Shown: positions 43,511 to 53,338 of the stretch, piece after piece | Layout of the letters: each line of letters starts with the position of its first letter | How positions within the stretch are numbered: the first letter of the stretch is position 1 | Assembly: GCA_948144175.1 (NCBI GenBank) | Contig: CANXME010002486.1 | Coordinates: forward strand, 3,410,001-3,474,000 | Source of the DNA: Closterium sp. NIES-65 | Taxonomy: Eukaryota; Streptophyta; Zygnematophyceae; Desmidiales; Closteriaceae | Direction of reading: 5' to 3' | Length of the DNA stretch: 64,000 bases | Notes under the pieces: model-generated | Told to the model about the DNA's origin: nothing | What the model saw: only the letters and a program-made list of their open reading frames with translations | The model's database searches: none | Position numbers and translations under genes: made by a program

Positions 43511-44922
43511 ATGCTGAGAGTACCACTCACGGACCTCCAGGGGCGAGGGAGTGTGCTGCTGGCCCTGACCACCGCTAGTGCCTCCACGACCACCACCGCC
43601 GCTACCACCTCCTCGACCACCCCAACCCCGGCCGCTGCCTTGTCCACTGCCACCCCCACCACCTCCTCCGCCCCGGCCACCTCCCCCGCCGCTGCCGCCA
43701 CCCCCCCCCCCCCCCCACCGCTGCCACCTCCCCCACTCGCGCCACCACCCCCGCCACCACCCCCGCCCCCACCGCTGCCACCCCCGCTGTCACCACCACC
43801 GCCCTTGCCCCCTTTGCCCTTGCCGCTGCGGCGCCCGCTCGAAGCAGACGCAGTCCCGACCTTCTCAGCACCAAGGAGGTCAACAGCAGCAGCAGAGGCG
43901 ACAGAGGGAAGAAGGGGGGAGGGAGAACACCCCTCAAAGAACGGGGTATGGGGGTCACCACGAGAGGCACCTACAGCGACTATGCTAGCCTCAGCTGCAA
44001 GGAGTTCCTTCTCGAGGAGGGCAATGGTGAGCTCAGTGGGGCAGCGAGCTAGGAAGTGGTCCCTGACTGAGCGCAGAGTGTCAGGGAGGCGCGTGACTAG
44101 GTGGTAGAGAGTGAGCCAGAGCGGGGGTGGGTTCATGGCAAGGAACTCATCAGGCATAGCGGCGCGGAAGCGAGCCTCACTAGTGCGGAGGTGGGTAATG
44201 AGATCAGCGACTGTGTGGAAAGAAGCTAAGTCGGGGAACAGGTAGGGAAGAGATAGACGGCCGAGTGCGGCAGAGGCCGGTGAGGAGTAGCGGGCAACGA
44301 CAGCAGTGTACAGTGCCTGCGCAGTCTTGTGCTGCCCAAAGTGCTCGCGCTCATCTATCGGCAGAGAGTTGCGAATAGCGAAGCGAGCATGGGCGTCACG
44401 AGTCTGCCACTGTGAGCGGGCAGTGCTGTCAGCAGTAGCAGCAGGAGCAGTAGCGTGGCCTAAGGCGTGATCGTACAGTGAGATGTCTTCCTTGGCAGTG
44501 AGCTGTAGGAAGAGGTGTAGGTCGTCAAGCCAGGTGTCGAACTTCACTGGGCGGCCCTCAGCATCGAAGGCTAGCACAGGAGGGCTAGCCATGGTAGCAG
44601 CAGTAGGAAAAGCAGTAGGAGCACTCAAAGGGTAGGTAGGGCGGCGCGGCTCGGTACAGGTAGGGCGGCGCGGCTCGGTACAGGTAGGGCGGCTCGGCTC
44701 GGTACAGGTAGGGCGGCGCGGCTCGGTAAGGGCGACGCGGTTAGGGTCGGGCGGCGCGGCTCGGTTAGGGCTGGGCGGCTCGGGTCGGGCGGTTCGGTTC
44801 GAACTGGGCCGCTCGGTTCGGGCTGCTCGGTTCGGGCGGCTCGTTTTGGGTGGGGCCGTTCGGGGCCTATAGAGGCGAGCGCGGGGAGCGAGTGGGGCCG
44901 TTAGGGACGAGCGCGGGGCCAA
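41743..44922 (-). pseudogene. gag-pol: copy F Gag, protease and integrase
   Basis: A 1059-codon reading. Its first 110 codons lie in the leader and are probably not translated; the natural ATG is MASPPVLAFDAEGRPVKFDT at 44592. In order come the Gag shell domain, the GASRGDPHTPFFEGCSPSP block, a GKGKGGKG basic patch, and poly-Gly. The knuckle CTYVIRTGDRTGQLCG with H and C follows, then protease FTLDSGASRCFF and LLWHHQLGHPS-type zinc residues ending CLPCVEG. Integrase shows MDVWGPARV, SDRGGEFSSD and QQNGVAERR, then the tail LLWTGEVGDASRFRV. This is the only copy besides H where Gag runs into integrase in one frame. Confidence 0.9.
43481..43510 (+). repeat. poly(C) run of 30 bases
   Basis: Thirty C on the plus strand, coding poly-glycine on the minus strand of copy F. 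The matching place in copy A (near 5021) has a much shorter run, so the tract has expanded or contracted since the two copies separated. Confidence 0.93.
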
Positions 44923-45440
44923 CGTGGGCCTCTAATGGCGAGCGCGGGGCCGACGTGGGCCTCTAAGGGCGAGCGCGGGGCCGACGTGGGCCTCTAAGGG
45001 CGAGCGCGGGGCCAACGTGGGCCTCTAAGGGCAAGCGCGGGGCCGTAAGGGCAAACGCGGGGCCTCCCGGGGCCTAGGGACGAGCGCGGGGCCGATTCGG
45101 GGCCGTGAAGGGCAAGCGCGGGGCCGTTCAGGGCCACTACGGGCGAGCGCGAGGCCGACGTGGGCCTCTAGGGGCAAACGCGGGGCCGTTCGGGGCCGGT
45201 AAGGGCATGCGCGGGGCCGATCGGGGCTGTTAAGGATGAGCGCGGGGCCGACGTGGGCCTCTAAGAGTGAACGCGGGGCCGATAGGGGCCTCTAGGGGTA
45301 AGCGCGGGGCCGATTCGGGGCCTCTAGGTACGAGAGCGCGGGGCCGACGGGGCCTCTAGGGGCGTGAAAGCCGAGGCGCCCTAGGGCGTAGGTAGGTAGG
45401 TAGGTAGTGGTGGGCCCTAAAAAAAATCGGTCCTAGGAAG
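44636..45440 (-). repeat. copy F GC-rich leader with 31-bp tandem units
   Basis: GGGCGGCGCGGCTCGGTACA-type units next to gag, then about 14 degenerate 31-bp units (44920-45360) with core GCGCGGGGCCGACGTGGGCC and TCTAAGGGC. The end next to the LTR holds four GTAG repeats. Confidence 0.85.
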
Positions 45441-45456
45441 GACCTGCTCTATACCA

Positions 45457-45582
45457 TGTTGAACAAGGATGAATGAACTAGCAGTGAAATGAGTACAAGT
45501 AGGAAAACCTAGAAATGTGTACCCCCTATAGGCTAACCCACTGTAGCCTAAATAACTACAACAACATATATAATGTTTGACA
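45457..45582 (-). repeat. copy F 5' LTR and primer-binding site
   Basis: 126 bp. In element orientation it starts TGTCAAACATT and ends TTGTTCAACA, then the primer-binding site TGGTATAGAGCAGG at 45456-45443. Confidence 0.93.
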
Positions 45583-46184
45583 TCCGCTACTCGTTCCTGC
45601 GCCGAATTTCCAGCCAACATCCCCGCCCCTTCTCTTTGCATCTCCGTGTCACGACGAGCAGACCTCCTAACACGTTCCGAAAACCTAAGCTGATGGACTC
45701 CATTCCTCACCCGTTCATCTGCTCTAGCCGACCATTCTCCCGGACCAGGGGCTCGGGATCTCCGGGAGTAGGATACTTCCGCAACCGTTGGTGCCACTTC
45801 TTCTACTGCCGCGGCTCCGTCTCTCCGCCCCTCGTCCTCGCGTTCACTTCTCTGCACTGGCGCCACCGTCACCCCCTCGATCCTCCTAACTCTCCTGTCT
45901 TTGTTCGCCTCTGCATTTTCGACCATTTCCTCCATCATCTCCACCTCGTCAGTCGCCTCATTCCCTACAGTAGGAGCATCGTCCTCAAACTGGTTGAAAA
46001 AAGCACAGCATCTACTCACGAGCATATATCTGACCTCGTCCTTATTTTTACCTATGCCCAAATTGATCATGTTGTCTTCGTTCTGCAGCGCCAAAAGGTC
46101 CCCCCATTTGTCCGACAGCTTGCTAAACAGGTGAGTCACTTGCAGGCCTGATCCCACCTCATACCACCCATGCACCTTGTTGAT
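45583..46184 (-). CDS. host exon of unknown protein, interrupted by copy F
   Basis: Starts right after a good acceptor (ACTGTAG) and reads INKVHGWYEVGSGLQVTHLF, SKLSDKWGDLLALQNEDNMI and KDEVRYMLVSRCCAFFNQFE. An acidic and basic low-complexity tail with VRRIEGVTVAPVQRSEREDE follows. The reading stays open to the copy F LTR at 45582 and the frame is met again at 38189. Composition and codon use differ from the GC-rich copia copies. No known family recognised; the first 90 residues look folded and the rest disordered. Part of the minus-strand multi-exon locus. Confidence 0.55.
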
Positions 46185-46279
46185 CTACAGTATATCACAA
46201 TAGAAACACGTCATGTGTTAGCGCACAGTAACCTTTAAAGCAGTGATTAGCTTAAGCAACCATAATAAATGAAACATAC

Positions 46280-46460
46280 CGCTCCAACTTCGATGTCCAA
46301 AGCATTGAGTCGGACTTTCATGTCTCGGATGACCTCTCCCATATGCCTGCCACTATATACGCCGCCTCTAGTGAACTCGACCTCTAGTTGTTCAACAAGC
46401 CACATGTATGGATCAAAAGGGAAGTTAGATGCTGTATACTACGTGTGGCATATGGTATGA
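46280..46460 (-). CDS. host exon, unknown protein
   Basis: Reads SNFPFDPYMWLVEQLEVEFT, RGGVYSGRHMGEVIRDMKVR and LNALDIEVGA, ending in phase 0 at a GTATGT donor. The intron is 46185-46279 (95 bp, GT...TAG). It joins in frame to the next exon's INKVHGWYEV. The upstream edge is uncertain; acceptor-like AG sites lie near 46440-46455. The in-phase splice makes coding origin likely. No family recognised. Confidence 0.5.
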
Positions 46461-46483
46461 GAAACAGGGAAAAAAATGCTTAC

Positions 46484-46649
46484 GTAAAAACGTTGATAGC
46501 AAACTGGGTGTGGCGACGGCCAGGAATAGCAGACTTGGGGTCGAAATGAATGACACGCGTATGGTATTCGCCTCGTGGGGGGGGGCAGCAAATTCTTGGG
46601 GTTCAATAGAACCATAAGGCTGATTGATGCACCGGGGGCCTCACGGACT
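46484..46649 (-). pseudogene. host exon with a frame ambiguity at a C9 run
   Basis: Opens after the acceptor ATGACAG and reads VREAPGASISLMVLLNPKNL before a run of nine C (plus-strand G at 46577-46585). After the run the most protein-like reading, RGEYHTRVIHFDPKSAIPGR and RHTQFAINVF, lies in a different frame. So either the run has changed length here or the gene is decayed. It ends at a GTAAGC donor (46483). The HFDPK-type block is faintly like peptidase C48 (Ulp1) domains, but no His-Asp-Cys set could be confirmed. Confidence 0.4.
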
Positions 46650-46729
46650 CTGTCATACAGAAATATGATGCTTATAAGGATTGTACGAAGTGGTTGAAAT
46701 ACTCATCAAATACATAATAAATCACTTAC

Positions 46730-46881
46730 GCAGAGAGAGGAGGTATGATAACCAACGGATAGTCGAGCGGAGACCGATAACCCCTTCTGCATGTTGCCTT
46801 GCGTGGTTGCTCATGCCTCAAGCGTCGGAGCACGCTTGGAGTGAGAATCTTGACGTCCTTAAGCTCCCTTGCACCAAGCTA
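46730..46881 (-). CDS. host exon cut by copy G
   Basis: Reads GARELKDVKILTPSVLRRLR, HEQPRKATCRRGYRSPLDYP and LVIIPPLSA, and ends at a GTAAGT donor with an 80-bp intron (46650-46729, ending ATGACAG). The splice keeps phase (split Ala codon). The upstream side is cut by copy G at 46882. Across G the reading would continue near 53339-53400 with INDPTIQCPLRSEVAKD, but a TAG lies at the junction codon. Confidence 0.5.
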
Positions 46882-47010
46882 TGTCAGATTTATATGACAT
46901 AGTTGTTGTAGGCTATAGTGGGGTAGCACATATGGGGTACAGGGTTTCTAGGGTTGTATTTGTACCCATCTTTCCTTAGTCATTTTCATCCCTGTTCGTT
47001 TATTCTCACA
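46882..47010 (+). repeat. copy G 5' LTR and primer-binding site
   Basis: 129 bp, identical to 53210-53338. Primer-binding site TGGTATAGAGCGGG starts at 47011. Confidence 0.95.
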
Positions 47011-47089
47011 TGGTATAGAGCGGGTCCTTCTACGGACCGGTTTTTTTTTGGGCCCACCGAAGCGCCCCCCCCCCGAGGCGCGATCCTTT

Positions 47090-47815
47090 TTTTTTAGCGA
47101 CCCCTCGGGTCGCCATTTCCCCTGCGGCCCCGCCGCCTTCACTGACGCGGCCCCGCCGCCCTCTCTGTCGCGGCTCGGCCGCCTGCTCTCACGCGGCCCC
47201 GCCCCGGCTCCTTCGCGGCCCCGCCGCCTGCTCGCACGCGGCCCCGCCCCGGCTTCTACGCGGCCCCGCCCCGGCTTTCACGCGGCCCCGCCGACGGCTT
47301 CGTCGCGGCCCCGCCCAGGCCCTTACGCGGCCCCGCCGCCTGCCCCCGTCGCGGCCCGGTCTCCTCCTGACGGCTCCTGCCGTCCCCCCCTTCTACCGGC
47401 CCCGCAACTGCATCTGCTGGCCCCGCCGCTGCACCTACCGGCCCCCCCACCACCCACCCCCCCCTTTTCCCGTCGCCCGTCGCGGCTCCTTCGGGGGCCG
47501 CAGCAGAGGGGTGGCAGGTGTGTGGCCTCCCCTGCTTCTCCTCCTCCTTCATCTCCCACTGCAGCAGCCGAGCCGCTCACCTGCAGCAGCCGAGCCGCCC
47601 CACAGCCGAGCCGCCAGGTCGCTTAGCTGCTGAGCTGCAGTTGCTGCCGAGCCGCCCTGCCGCCGAGCCGCCGAGTCCCCGAGCTGCTGAGCTGCAGTTG
47701 CTGCTGAGCCGCCTTGCCGCCGAGCCGCCCGAGTCGCCCGAGCCGCCGAGCCGCCGAGCTGCCGAGCCGCTGAGTCGCCGAGCCTACTCTTCCCACCACT
47801 GGTGAGCTCTTGCCC
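47090..47815 (+). repeat. copy G GC-rich leader
   Basis: Degenerate units with CGCGGCCCCGCC cores to about 47500, then GAGCCGCC and GAGCTGCAGTTGCTGC units (47560-47790). A donor-like CTGGTGAGC string is at about 47806-47814. Confidence 0.75.
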
Positions 47816-47924
47816 TGCTAGCACACTGCGCGTCGCCTGCTTGCCTGCCTGCCTGCCTTTTGGCTTGCCTGGCTGCCTGCCTCCCTGCTGCTAGTCCTGC
47901 TCCTGCTTCTACTTGCGGAGCCAA

Positions 47925-50900
47925 ATGCAGCCCCAGCGACGCCGGCGTGAGTCCCTCACGCCCCAGCAGCTGCGTGAGTGGTACGCTGGTTGGGGCTGTA
48001 GGGGTGGCGACGCTACTCCTACTACCACTCCTGCTGCTTCTACTCGTGGTGGCGGCCAGATGCAGCTCCCGCGACCCTCTCCCGTGTCTCTCACGCCTCG
48101 CCAGCTTCGTGAGTGGTACGCTCAGAGTGGAGGGTCTCTCAGTGCTGTTCGCTGCTCTTACGTGATTCGCACTGGTACTCGGACTGGTCAGCCTTGTGGG
48201 ACACGTAGTCATACACCGTCCCGCTGCTTCGCCCGTCTGAGCGACGCCTGGCGTACCGTGTTTGGCGACGAGGCTGAGCTTCCCGACTGGGTGGAGTTGC
48301 TTAGGCAGAGGGTAGATATATATGCTCTTGACTATGATGCTATTCTCACTGCCATGTATGCATTGCCTACTAGTACTGACCGTGCCGGTCACCTGTGCGT
48401 CCCGCCTGACCCAGGTATAGGACCTGCTGCTCTAGCTACTGGTGAGGCTGCTGCTCTGGGTGCTAGTGAGTCTCCTGCTCCAGGTACAGGTACGGCTGCT
48501 GCTCTAGGTGCTAGTGAGTCTCCTGCTCCAGGTACAGGTACGGCTGCTGCTCTAGGTGCTAGTGAGTATCCTGCTCCAGGTACAGGTACGGCTGCTGCTC
48601 TAGGTGCTAGTGAGTCTGCTTCCTCAGGTGCGGGTGAGGCTGCGCTCTCAGGTACCGCGTTGGCTTCGGCCTCCCTCACCTTTACACTTGACTCTGGGGC
48701 TTCTCGCTCCTTCTTTCGGGACCGCACCACACTCACGCCGCTTGGTCGGCCGGTTGCAGTCTCCCTGGCTGACCCCTCTGGGGGTCCTGTCCTCGCTCAC
48801 TTCTCCACTGTCCTCCCGTGTCCGGCTGCCCCCTCGGGCACCCTGTCTGGCCTGTACCTCCCCTCGTTCTCGACGAACTTGGTGAGTGGTGCAGACCTAC
48901 AGGATGCGGGGGTTCACCAGTTCACTCCTGCGAGTCAGCGGGTGACCCACTGCACGGACGCACGCACAGGCCGGCACCTGGCCACGTTCTCGCGTCGGCC
49001 GGGGTCGAGCCTCTACACCCTGACCACTGAGTCTCCTCCTGTCCCCGCGTCCGGTCAGGTAGCAGCGTCGGGTCAGGTGTTTGCTGCTGCGTCCAGGTCT
49101 GGTCCTGAGTCTGCCCCCTGTACTTGTCGCCTCCTGTCTCACGAGACTCTCCTGTGGCACCACCGTCTTGGCCACCCCTCCTTGCCCCGTCTTCGGAGCA
49201 TGGCTTCACGTGTCCTTGTCTCTGGTCTTCCCCAGTCTCTCCCTCCTCTCCCCTCCGGGCCAGGACCTTCCTGTGTCCCTTGTGTCGAGGGTCGCCTCCG
49301 GGCTACTCCTCACTCCTCCCACTTCCCCCCGACAGAGGCTCCCCTGCAGACGCTTCACATGGATGTGTGGGGCCCAGCCCCCGTCCGTGGGCAGGGTTAC
49401 GAGCGCTACTTCCTGTTGGTGGTTGACGACTACTCGCGTTACACCACAGTCTTCCCCTTGCGCAGCAAGGGTGAGGTCACTGTGGTGCTGATCGACTGGA
49501 TCCGCAAGGCTCGTCTCCAGCTCAGGAAGAGCTTCGGCTCGGACTTTCCTGTTCTGCGTCTGCACTCTGACAGAGGCGGAGAGTTCTCTTCCCGCCTTCT
49601 GCGAGACTACTGTCGTGCACGGGGGATCCGCCAGACCTTCACGCTTCCGGACTCACCACAGCAAAATGGGATTGCTGAGCGCCGCATTGGCATGGTCATG
49701 GATGTCGCTCGTACGTCCATGATGCATGCGGCTGCCCCCCATTTTCTGTGGCCGTTTGCGGTGAGGTACGCGGCGCATCAGCTCAACCTTCACCCCCGGG
49801 TCTCTCGGCCTGCGATGTCCCCAGTCTTGCTGTGGACGGGGAAGGTTGGCGATGCGTCTGTGTTCCGTGTCTGGGGATCTCGGGCGTTTGTCCGCGACTT
49901 GTCTGCGGACAAGCTGTCCCCTCGTGCTGCTCCCTGTGTCTTCCTTGGCTTCCCCACTGACGCCCCAGGGTGGCAGTTTTACCACCCCTCCTCTCGTCGT
50001 GTTCTGTCCTCCCAGGACGTCACGTTCGATGAGTCAGTCCCCTTCTACCGTCTCTTCCCCTACCGCACTCCTTCCCTCCCCCCTCCCCCGGACTTCCTTG
50101 TGCCGGTTCCCCCCCCGGTAGACCCCCTCCCCCCTCAGGTTCCTGCCCCCTCAGGTGTGTCCCAGGTAGACGCCGTTGACCCGGTCGAGGTTACTGGTGA
50201 CTCTGGTGCTGCTGCGGGTGCTGAGCCTGGGGGTGCTGACTCTGGGGGTACTGTGCGCGGGGGTGCTGAGCCTGGGGGTGCTACTGCTGGGGGTGCTGGG
50301 CCTGAGGGTGCTACTGCGGTGGGTGCGGAGCCTGGGGGTGCTGAGCCGGGGGGTGCTGTGCCTGGAGGTACTGGGTCTGGGGGTGCTGGGTCGGGAGCTG
50401 CTGAGCCTGGGGGTGCTGAGCTGGGAGCTGCTGAGCCTGGGGTTTCTCCTGCTGCTGCGTCTCGCCGGGAGCCCCTCTCTCCACAGGAGCTGCGCGAGTG
50501 GTACGCTCGCCGCTGGAGGCGTGCTGCTGAGTCTGGAGGTGCTGCTGGAGCTGGAGCTGGAGCTTCTTCGACCGTCGAGGGTGCGGGTGCTGCCGGTCCC
50601 GGAGCTGCTGGACCTGAGGGTCCTCCTGCAGCTGGAGGTGCTGAGGGTGTTGGTGCTGAGCCTACTGCTGTTGGTCCTGCCGCTGGAGGTGTGGGTGGCG
50701 CTGGTGCTGTCGCTGAGGGTGCTGGTGCTGTCCCTGCTGAGTCTGGAGCTGCCGCGCGGCCTCGGCCGTACTTCGTTCCGCTCCTACAGCAGGTTCTTGG
50801 TCTTTCTCCTTCGGTAGAGTGTCCACAGCCTGTCCAGTCGCAGTCACTGTTGGAGCCTTCCTCTCCTCTGCCTGCTCCCTCTCCTTACACTGGTCCTACA

Positions 50901-53018
50901 GGAGGTCTTGCTGAGCGTCGTGAGCCTGCGTCTCGTCCCGCGTCGCCTGTTCGTGCTGCTCGCGCTAGTGGTCGCGGTTCGCGTCAGCGTCCTCCTCCTG
51001 TCCCTGGCACGCACCGGATGTCTCTGCGTCCGTCCACTGCTCCTCTGCGTGCCCCTCTGCCTTCTCCTCCTGAGTCCTCTCTTCCTGCGCTTGCCGACCC
51101 TGAGTCAGACTCTCTTCGCGCTGCCAGTCCTACTGTCACGCGTCTGCTTGCTACTGTCGTCACTGACCCCTCTTTTCAGTCCACTGCTGCGTCTGCTCTA
51201 GTCGCTGAGCTCGTTGACTTTGCTGCTCGCTGTCGTCTCGACTACGCTGCTGGTCTTGTTGCTGAGTCTGCGTCTGTCTGTCCTCCGTCCGTCGGGGGTG
51301 AGTGTGCTCTTGGCACGGACGTCCTAGAGGACAGACAGGAAGAGTTACAGTGTCTAGCGGCTGCTTCACCTCATCTCGCGTCTGTACTACTTGCCCCTGA
51401 GGGAGACCCGGATGCATTAGACATCCCGACTCCGCGTTCTTACGCGGAGGCCGTAGAGGGTCCCTACTCCTCTCAGTGGCAGGCAGCTATGGATGCAGAG
51501 ATGGCTTCCTGGAAGTCCACAGGCACCTACGTTGACGCAGTTCCCCCTCCTGGGGCGAACATCGTCAGTGGCATGTGGATCTTCCGGGTGAAGCGGCCGC
51601 CGGGCTCTCCACCTGTCTTCAAGGCGCGGTACGTTGCTCGTGGCTTCAGTCAGCGGCAGGGAGTTGACTACTTTCAGACCTTCTCTCCCACCCCGAAGAT
51701 GACCACTCTTCGGGTGCTGCTGCACATAGCCGCTCAGCGCGACTACGAGCTTCACTCTCTTGACTTCAGCACTGCGTTCCTGCAGGGTAGCCTGCACGAG
51801 GAGATCTGGCTGCGCCGTCCACCTGGCTTCACTGGGACTTTCCCTCCTGGCACCCAGTGGAGCCTCAGACGGCCAGTCTACGGTCTCCGCCAGGCACCGC
51901 GTGAGTGGCACGACACACTGAGGACTACGCTTGCGGCTCTTGGGTTTGCTCCTTCTACTGCTGACCCGTCGCTGTTTCTGCGCACCGACACCTCGCTTCC
52001 GCCGTTCTACATCCTCGTGTACGTCGACGACTTGGTCTTTGCCACAGCGGACACTGCTGGACTCGCTTACGTGAAGTCCGAGCTGCTGAAGAGACACACG
52101 TGCACAGACCTGGGTGAACTGCGCAGCTACCTTGGCTTGCAGATCACTCGGGACAGAGCACGCCGCACCATTACCTTGACTCAGTCACACATGGTGCAGC
52201 AGGTCCTTCAGCGCTTCGGCTTCACGTACTCCTCGCCTCAGGCCACTCCTCTACCTACTCGCCACTCACTCTCAGCTCTGCCTTCGGATGAGTCCGTAGA
52301 GTCGAGTGGCCTGTTTGCAGAGCTTGTTGGCTGCCTCATGTACCTGATGACCTGCACACGACCTGACCTCGCATACCCTCTTAGCATTCTCGCACGCTTT
52401 GTTGCTCCTAGGAGACACAGACCGGAGCACATGGCTGCAGCGAAGAGGGTATTGCGCTACCTGTGCAGCACGTCGGGCATGGGGCTAGTGCTTGGAGGGC
52501 GGAGTCCAGTGGTCCTTACCGGCCACGCGGACGCTTCTTGGGCTGACGACCAGGCTACGCAGCGGTCGTCACAGGGTTACACCTTCAGCCTTGGTTCCGG
52601 CTCTGTCTCGTGGCGTTCTACTCGCTCGTCTTCGGTTCTCGGCTCCAGTTGTGAGGCTGAGATCTACGCCGGGGCCATGGCTGCACAGGAGCTTCGCTGG
52701 CTCACCTACCTGCTGACTGACCTTGGAGAGCCGCCTCGTTCTCCTCCAGTGCTGTACGTAGACAACAAGGCTATGCTGGCCTTGTGTCGAGAGCAGTGCT
52801 TGGAGCACAGAACGAAGCACATTGCTCTCCGCTACTTCCTTGCTCGTCAGCTGCAGCAGCGTGGTCAGTTGCGACTTGCGTACGTGGCCTCTGAGGCCAA
52901 CACTGCTGATGTGTTCACCAAGGCACTCGCGCCTTGTGACCATCAGCGCTTTTGCACCCAGTTGGGTCTTGTGCCTGTCTTGCCTCACTTGCTCTCCTCT
53001 CGACTTCACTTGTACTGA
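47925..53018 (+). CDS. pol: copy G polyprotein (knuckle, protease, integrase, RT, RNase H)
   Basis: One open frame of 1697 codons; the frame also extends 12 bases upstream without an ATG. In order: two LREWY motifs (SLTPQQLREWYAGW and SLTPRQLREWYAQS, about residues 12-60), then knuckle CSYVIRTGTRTGQPCG...H....C at about 75-100. Four ALGASE[SY]PAPGTGTA repeats follow. Protease DSGAS is near 256. Pre-integrase LLWHHRLGHPS is near 408, and integrase D, D and E are near 479, 549 and 582. A PGGAE spacer with a third LREWY motif follows near 850, RT from about 1184 with YVDD near 1365, and RNase H from about 1530. The order is Ty1/copia. The frame is uninterrupted, in keeping with identical LTRs. 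Confidence 0.94.
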   Translation: MQPQRRRRESLTPQQLREWYAGWGCRGGDATPTTTPAASTRGGGQMQLPRPSPVSLTPRQLREWYAQSGGSLSAVRCSYVIRTGTRTGQPCGTRSHTPSRCFARLSDAWRTVFGDEAELPDWVELLRQRVDIYALDYDAILTAMYALPTSTDRAGHLCVPPDPGIGPAALATGEAAALGASESPAPGTGTAAALGASESPAPGTGTAAALGASEYPAPGTGTAAALGASESASSGAGEAALSGTALASASLTFTLDSGASRSFFRDRTTLTPLGRPVAVSLADPSGGPVLAHFSTVLPCPAAPSGTLSGLYLPSFSTNLVSGADLQDAGVHQFTPASQRVTHCTDARTGRHLATFSRRPGSSLYTLTTESPPVPASGQVAASGQVFAAASRSGPESAPCTCRLLSHETLLWHHRLGHPSLPRLRSMASRVLVSGLPQSLPPLPSGPGPSCVPCVEGRLRATPHSSHFPPTEAPLQTLHMDVWGPAPVRGQGYERYFLLVVDDYSRYTTVFPLRSKGEVTVVLIDWIRKARLQLRKSFGSDFPVLRLHSDRGGEFSSRLLRDYCRARGIRQTFTLPDSPQQNGIAERRIGMVMDVARTSMMHAAAPHFLWPFAVRYAAHQLNLHPRVSRPAMSPVLLWTGKVGDASVFRVWGSRAFVRDLSADKLSPRAAPCVFLGFPTDAPGWQFYHPSSRRVLSSQDVTFDESVPFYRLFPYRTPSLPPPPDFLVPVPPPVDPLPPQVPAPSGVSQVDAVDPVEVTGDSGAAAGAEPGGADSGGTVRGGAEPGGATAGGAGPEGATAVGAEPGGAEPGGAVPGGTGSGGAGSGAAEPGGAELGAAEPGVSPAAASRREPLSPQELREWYARRWRRAAESGGAAGAGAGASSTVEGAGAAGPGAAGPEGPPAAGGAEGVGAEPTAVGPAAGGVGGAGAVAEGAGAVPAESGAAARPRPYFVPLLQQVLGLSPSVECPQPVQSQSLLEPSSPLPAPSPYTGPTGGLAERREPASRPASPVRAARASGRGSRQRPPPVPGTHRMSLRPSTAPLRAPLPSPPESSLPALADPESDSLRAASPTVTRLLATVVTDPSFQSTAASALVAELVDFAARCRLDYAAGLVAESASVCPPSVGGECALGTDVLEDRQEELQCLAAASPHLASVLLAPEGDPDALDIPTPRSYAEAVEGPYSSQWQAAMDAEMASWKSTGTYVDAVPPPGANIVSGMWIFRVKRPPGSPPVFKARYVARGFSQRQGVDYFQTFSPTPKMTTLRVLLHIAAQRDYELHSLDFSTAFLQGSLHEEIWLRRPPGFTGTFPPGTQWSLRRPVYGLRQAPREWHDTLRTTLAALGFAPSTADPSLFLRTDTSLPPFYILVYVDDLVFATADTAGLAYVKSELLKRHTCTDLGELRSYLGLQITRDRARRTITLTQSHMVQQVLQRFGFTYSSPQATPLPTRHSLSALPSDESVESSGLFAELVGCLMYLMTCTRPDLAYPLSILARFVAPRRHRPEHMAAAKRVLRYLCSTSGMGLVLGGRSPVVLTGHADASWADDQATQRSSQGYTFSLGSGSVSWRSTRSSSVLGSSCEAEIYAGAMAAQELRWLTYLLTDLGEPPRSPPVLYVDNKAMLALCREQCLEHRTKHIALRYFLARQLQQRGQLRLAYVASEANTADVFTKALAPCDHQRFCTQLGLVPVLPHLLSSRLHLY

Positions 53019-53209
53019 GACATATATATATGCCTGCTCTTGTTTGTCTAGTTTTATATATATGTCTGTACTCCTGCATGTGAACTGGCCTCTGGCCCTA
53101 CTCTTGTGCTCGGACTGTGTGGTGACTTTGTGATCCACCCTGAGCTTGCTTTGCTTTGCTTGACTGGTCTTGTGACCCCTTGTTCTCCCCCACTTTGCCT
53201 ATGGGGGTG

Positions 53210-53338
53210 TGTCAGATTTATATGACATAGTTGTTGTAGGCTATAGTGGGGTAGCACATATGGGGTACAGGGTTTCTAGGGTTGTATTTGTACCCATCTT
53301 TCCTTAGTCATTTTCATCCCTGTTCGTTTATTCTCACA
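53210..53338 (+). repeat. copy G 3' LTR
   Basis: 129 bp, preceded by ATGGGGGTG in the CCCCCA/TGGGGG hairpin and followed by AGCTA. Confidence 0.95.

Larger units (their letters stand above)
38190..45582 (-). mobile_element. Copia LTR retrotransposon F
   Basis: 7393-bp minus-strand copy with two 126-bp LTRs (38190-38315 is the 3' LTR, 45457-45582 the 5' LTR) that differ at 3 of 126 sites (about 2.4 percent). The 5-bp flanks CCCGC and TCCGC form a target duplication with one difference. Full set of parts is present: primer-binding site, long GC-rich leader, gag, poly-Gly linker, knuckle, protease, integrase, spacer, RT/RNase H and polypurine tract. Broken, with about four or five interruptions. 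Middle-aged: younger than C, older than D and G. Confidence 0.95.
46882..53338 (+). mobile_element. Copia LTR retrotransposon G, young
   Basis: 6457-bp copy with two 129-bp LTRs (TGTCAGATTTATATGACAT ... TTCTCACA) that read identically, and a perfect target duplication AGCTA (46877-46881 and 53339-53343). Parts are a primer-binding site, GC-rich leader, one 1697-codon ORF from the knuckle through RNase H, 3' untranslated DNA and polypurine tract. The ORF looks whole. A Gag shell domain is not recognised in this copy. Identical LTRs mean a very recent insertion, comparable to D. Confidence 0.95.

Noticed and set aside
46484-46881. Ulp1 (peptidase C48) domain in the host-like exons
   Set aside because: Only a loose likeness around the HFDPK block. 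No His-Asp-Gln-Cys set could be placed.
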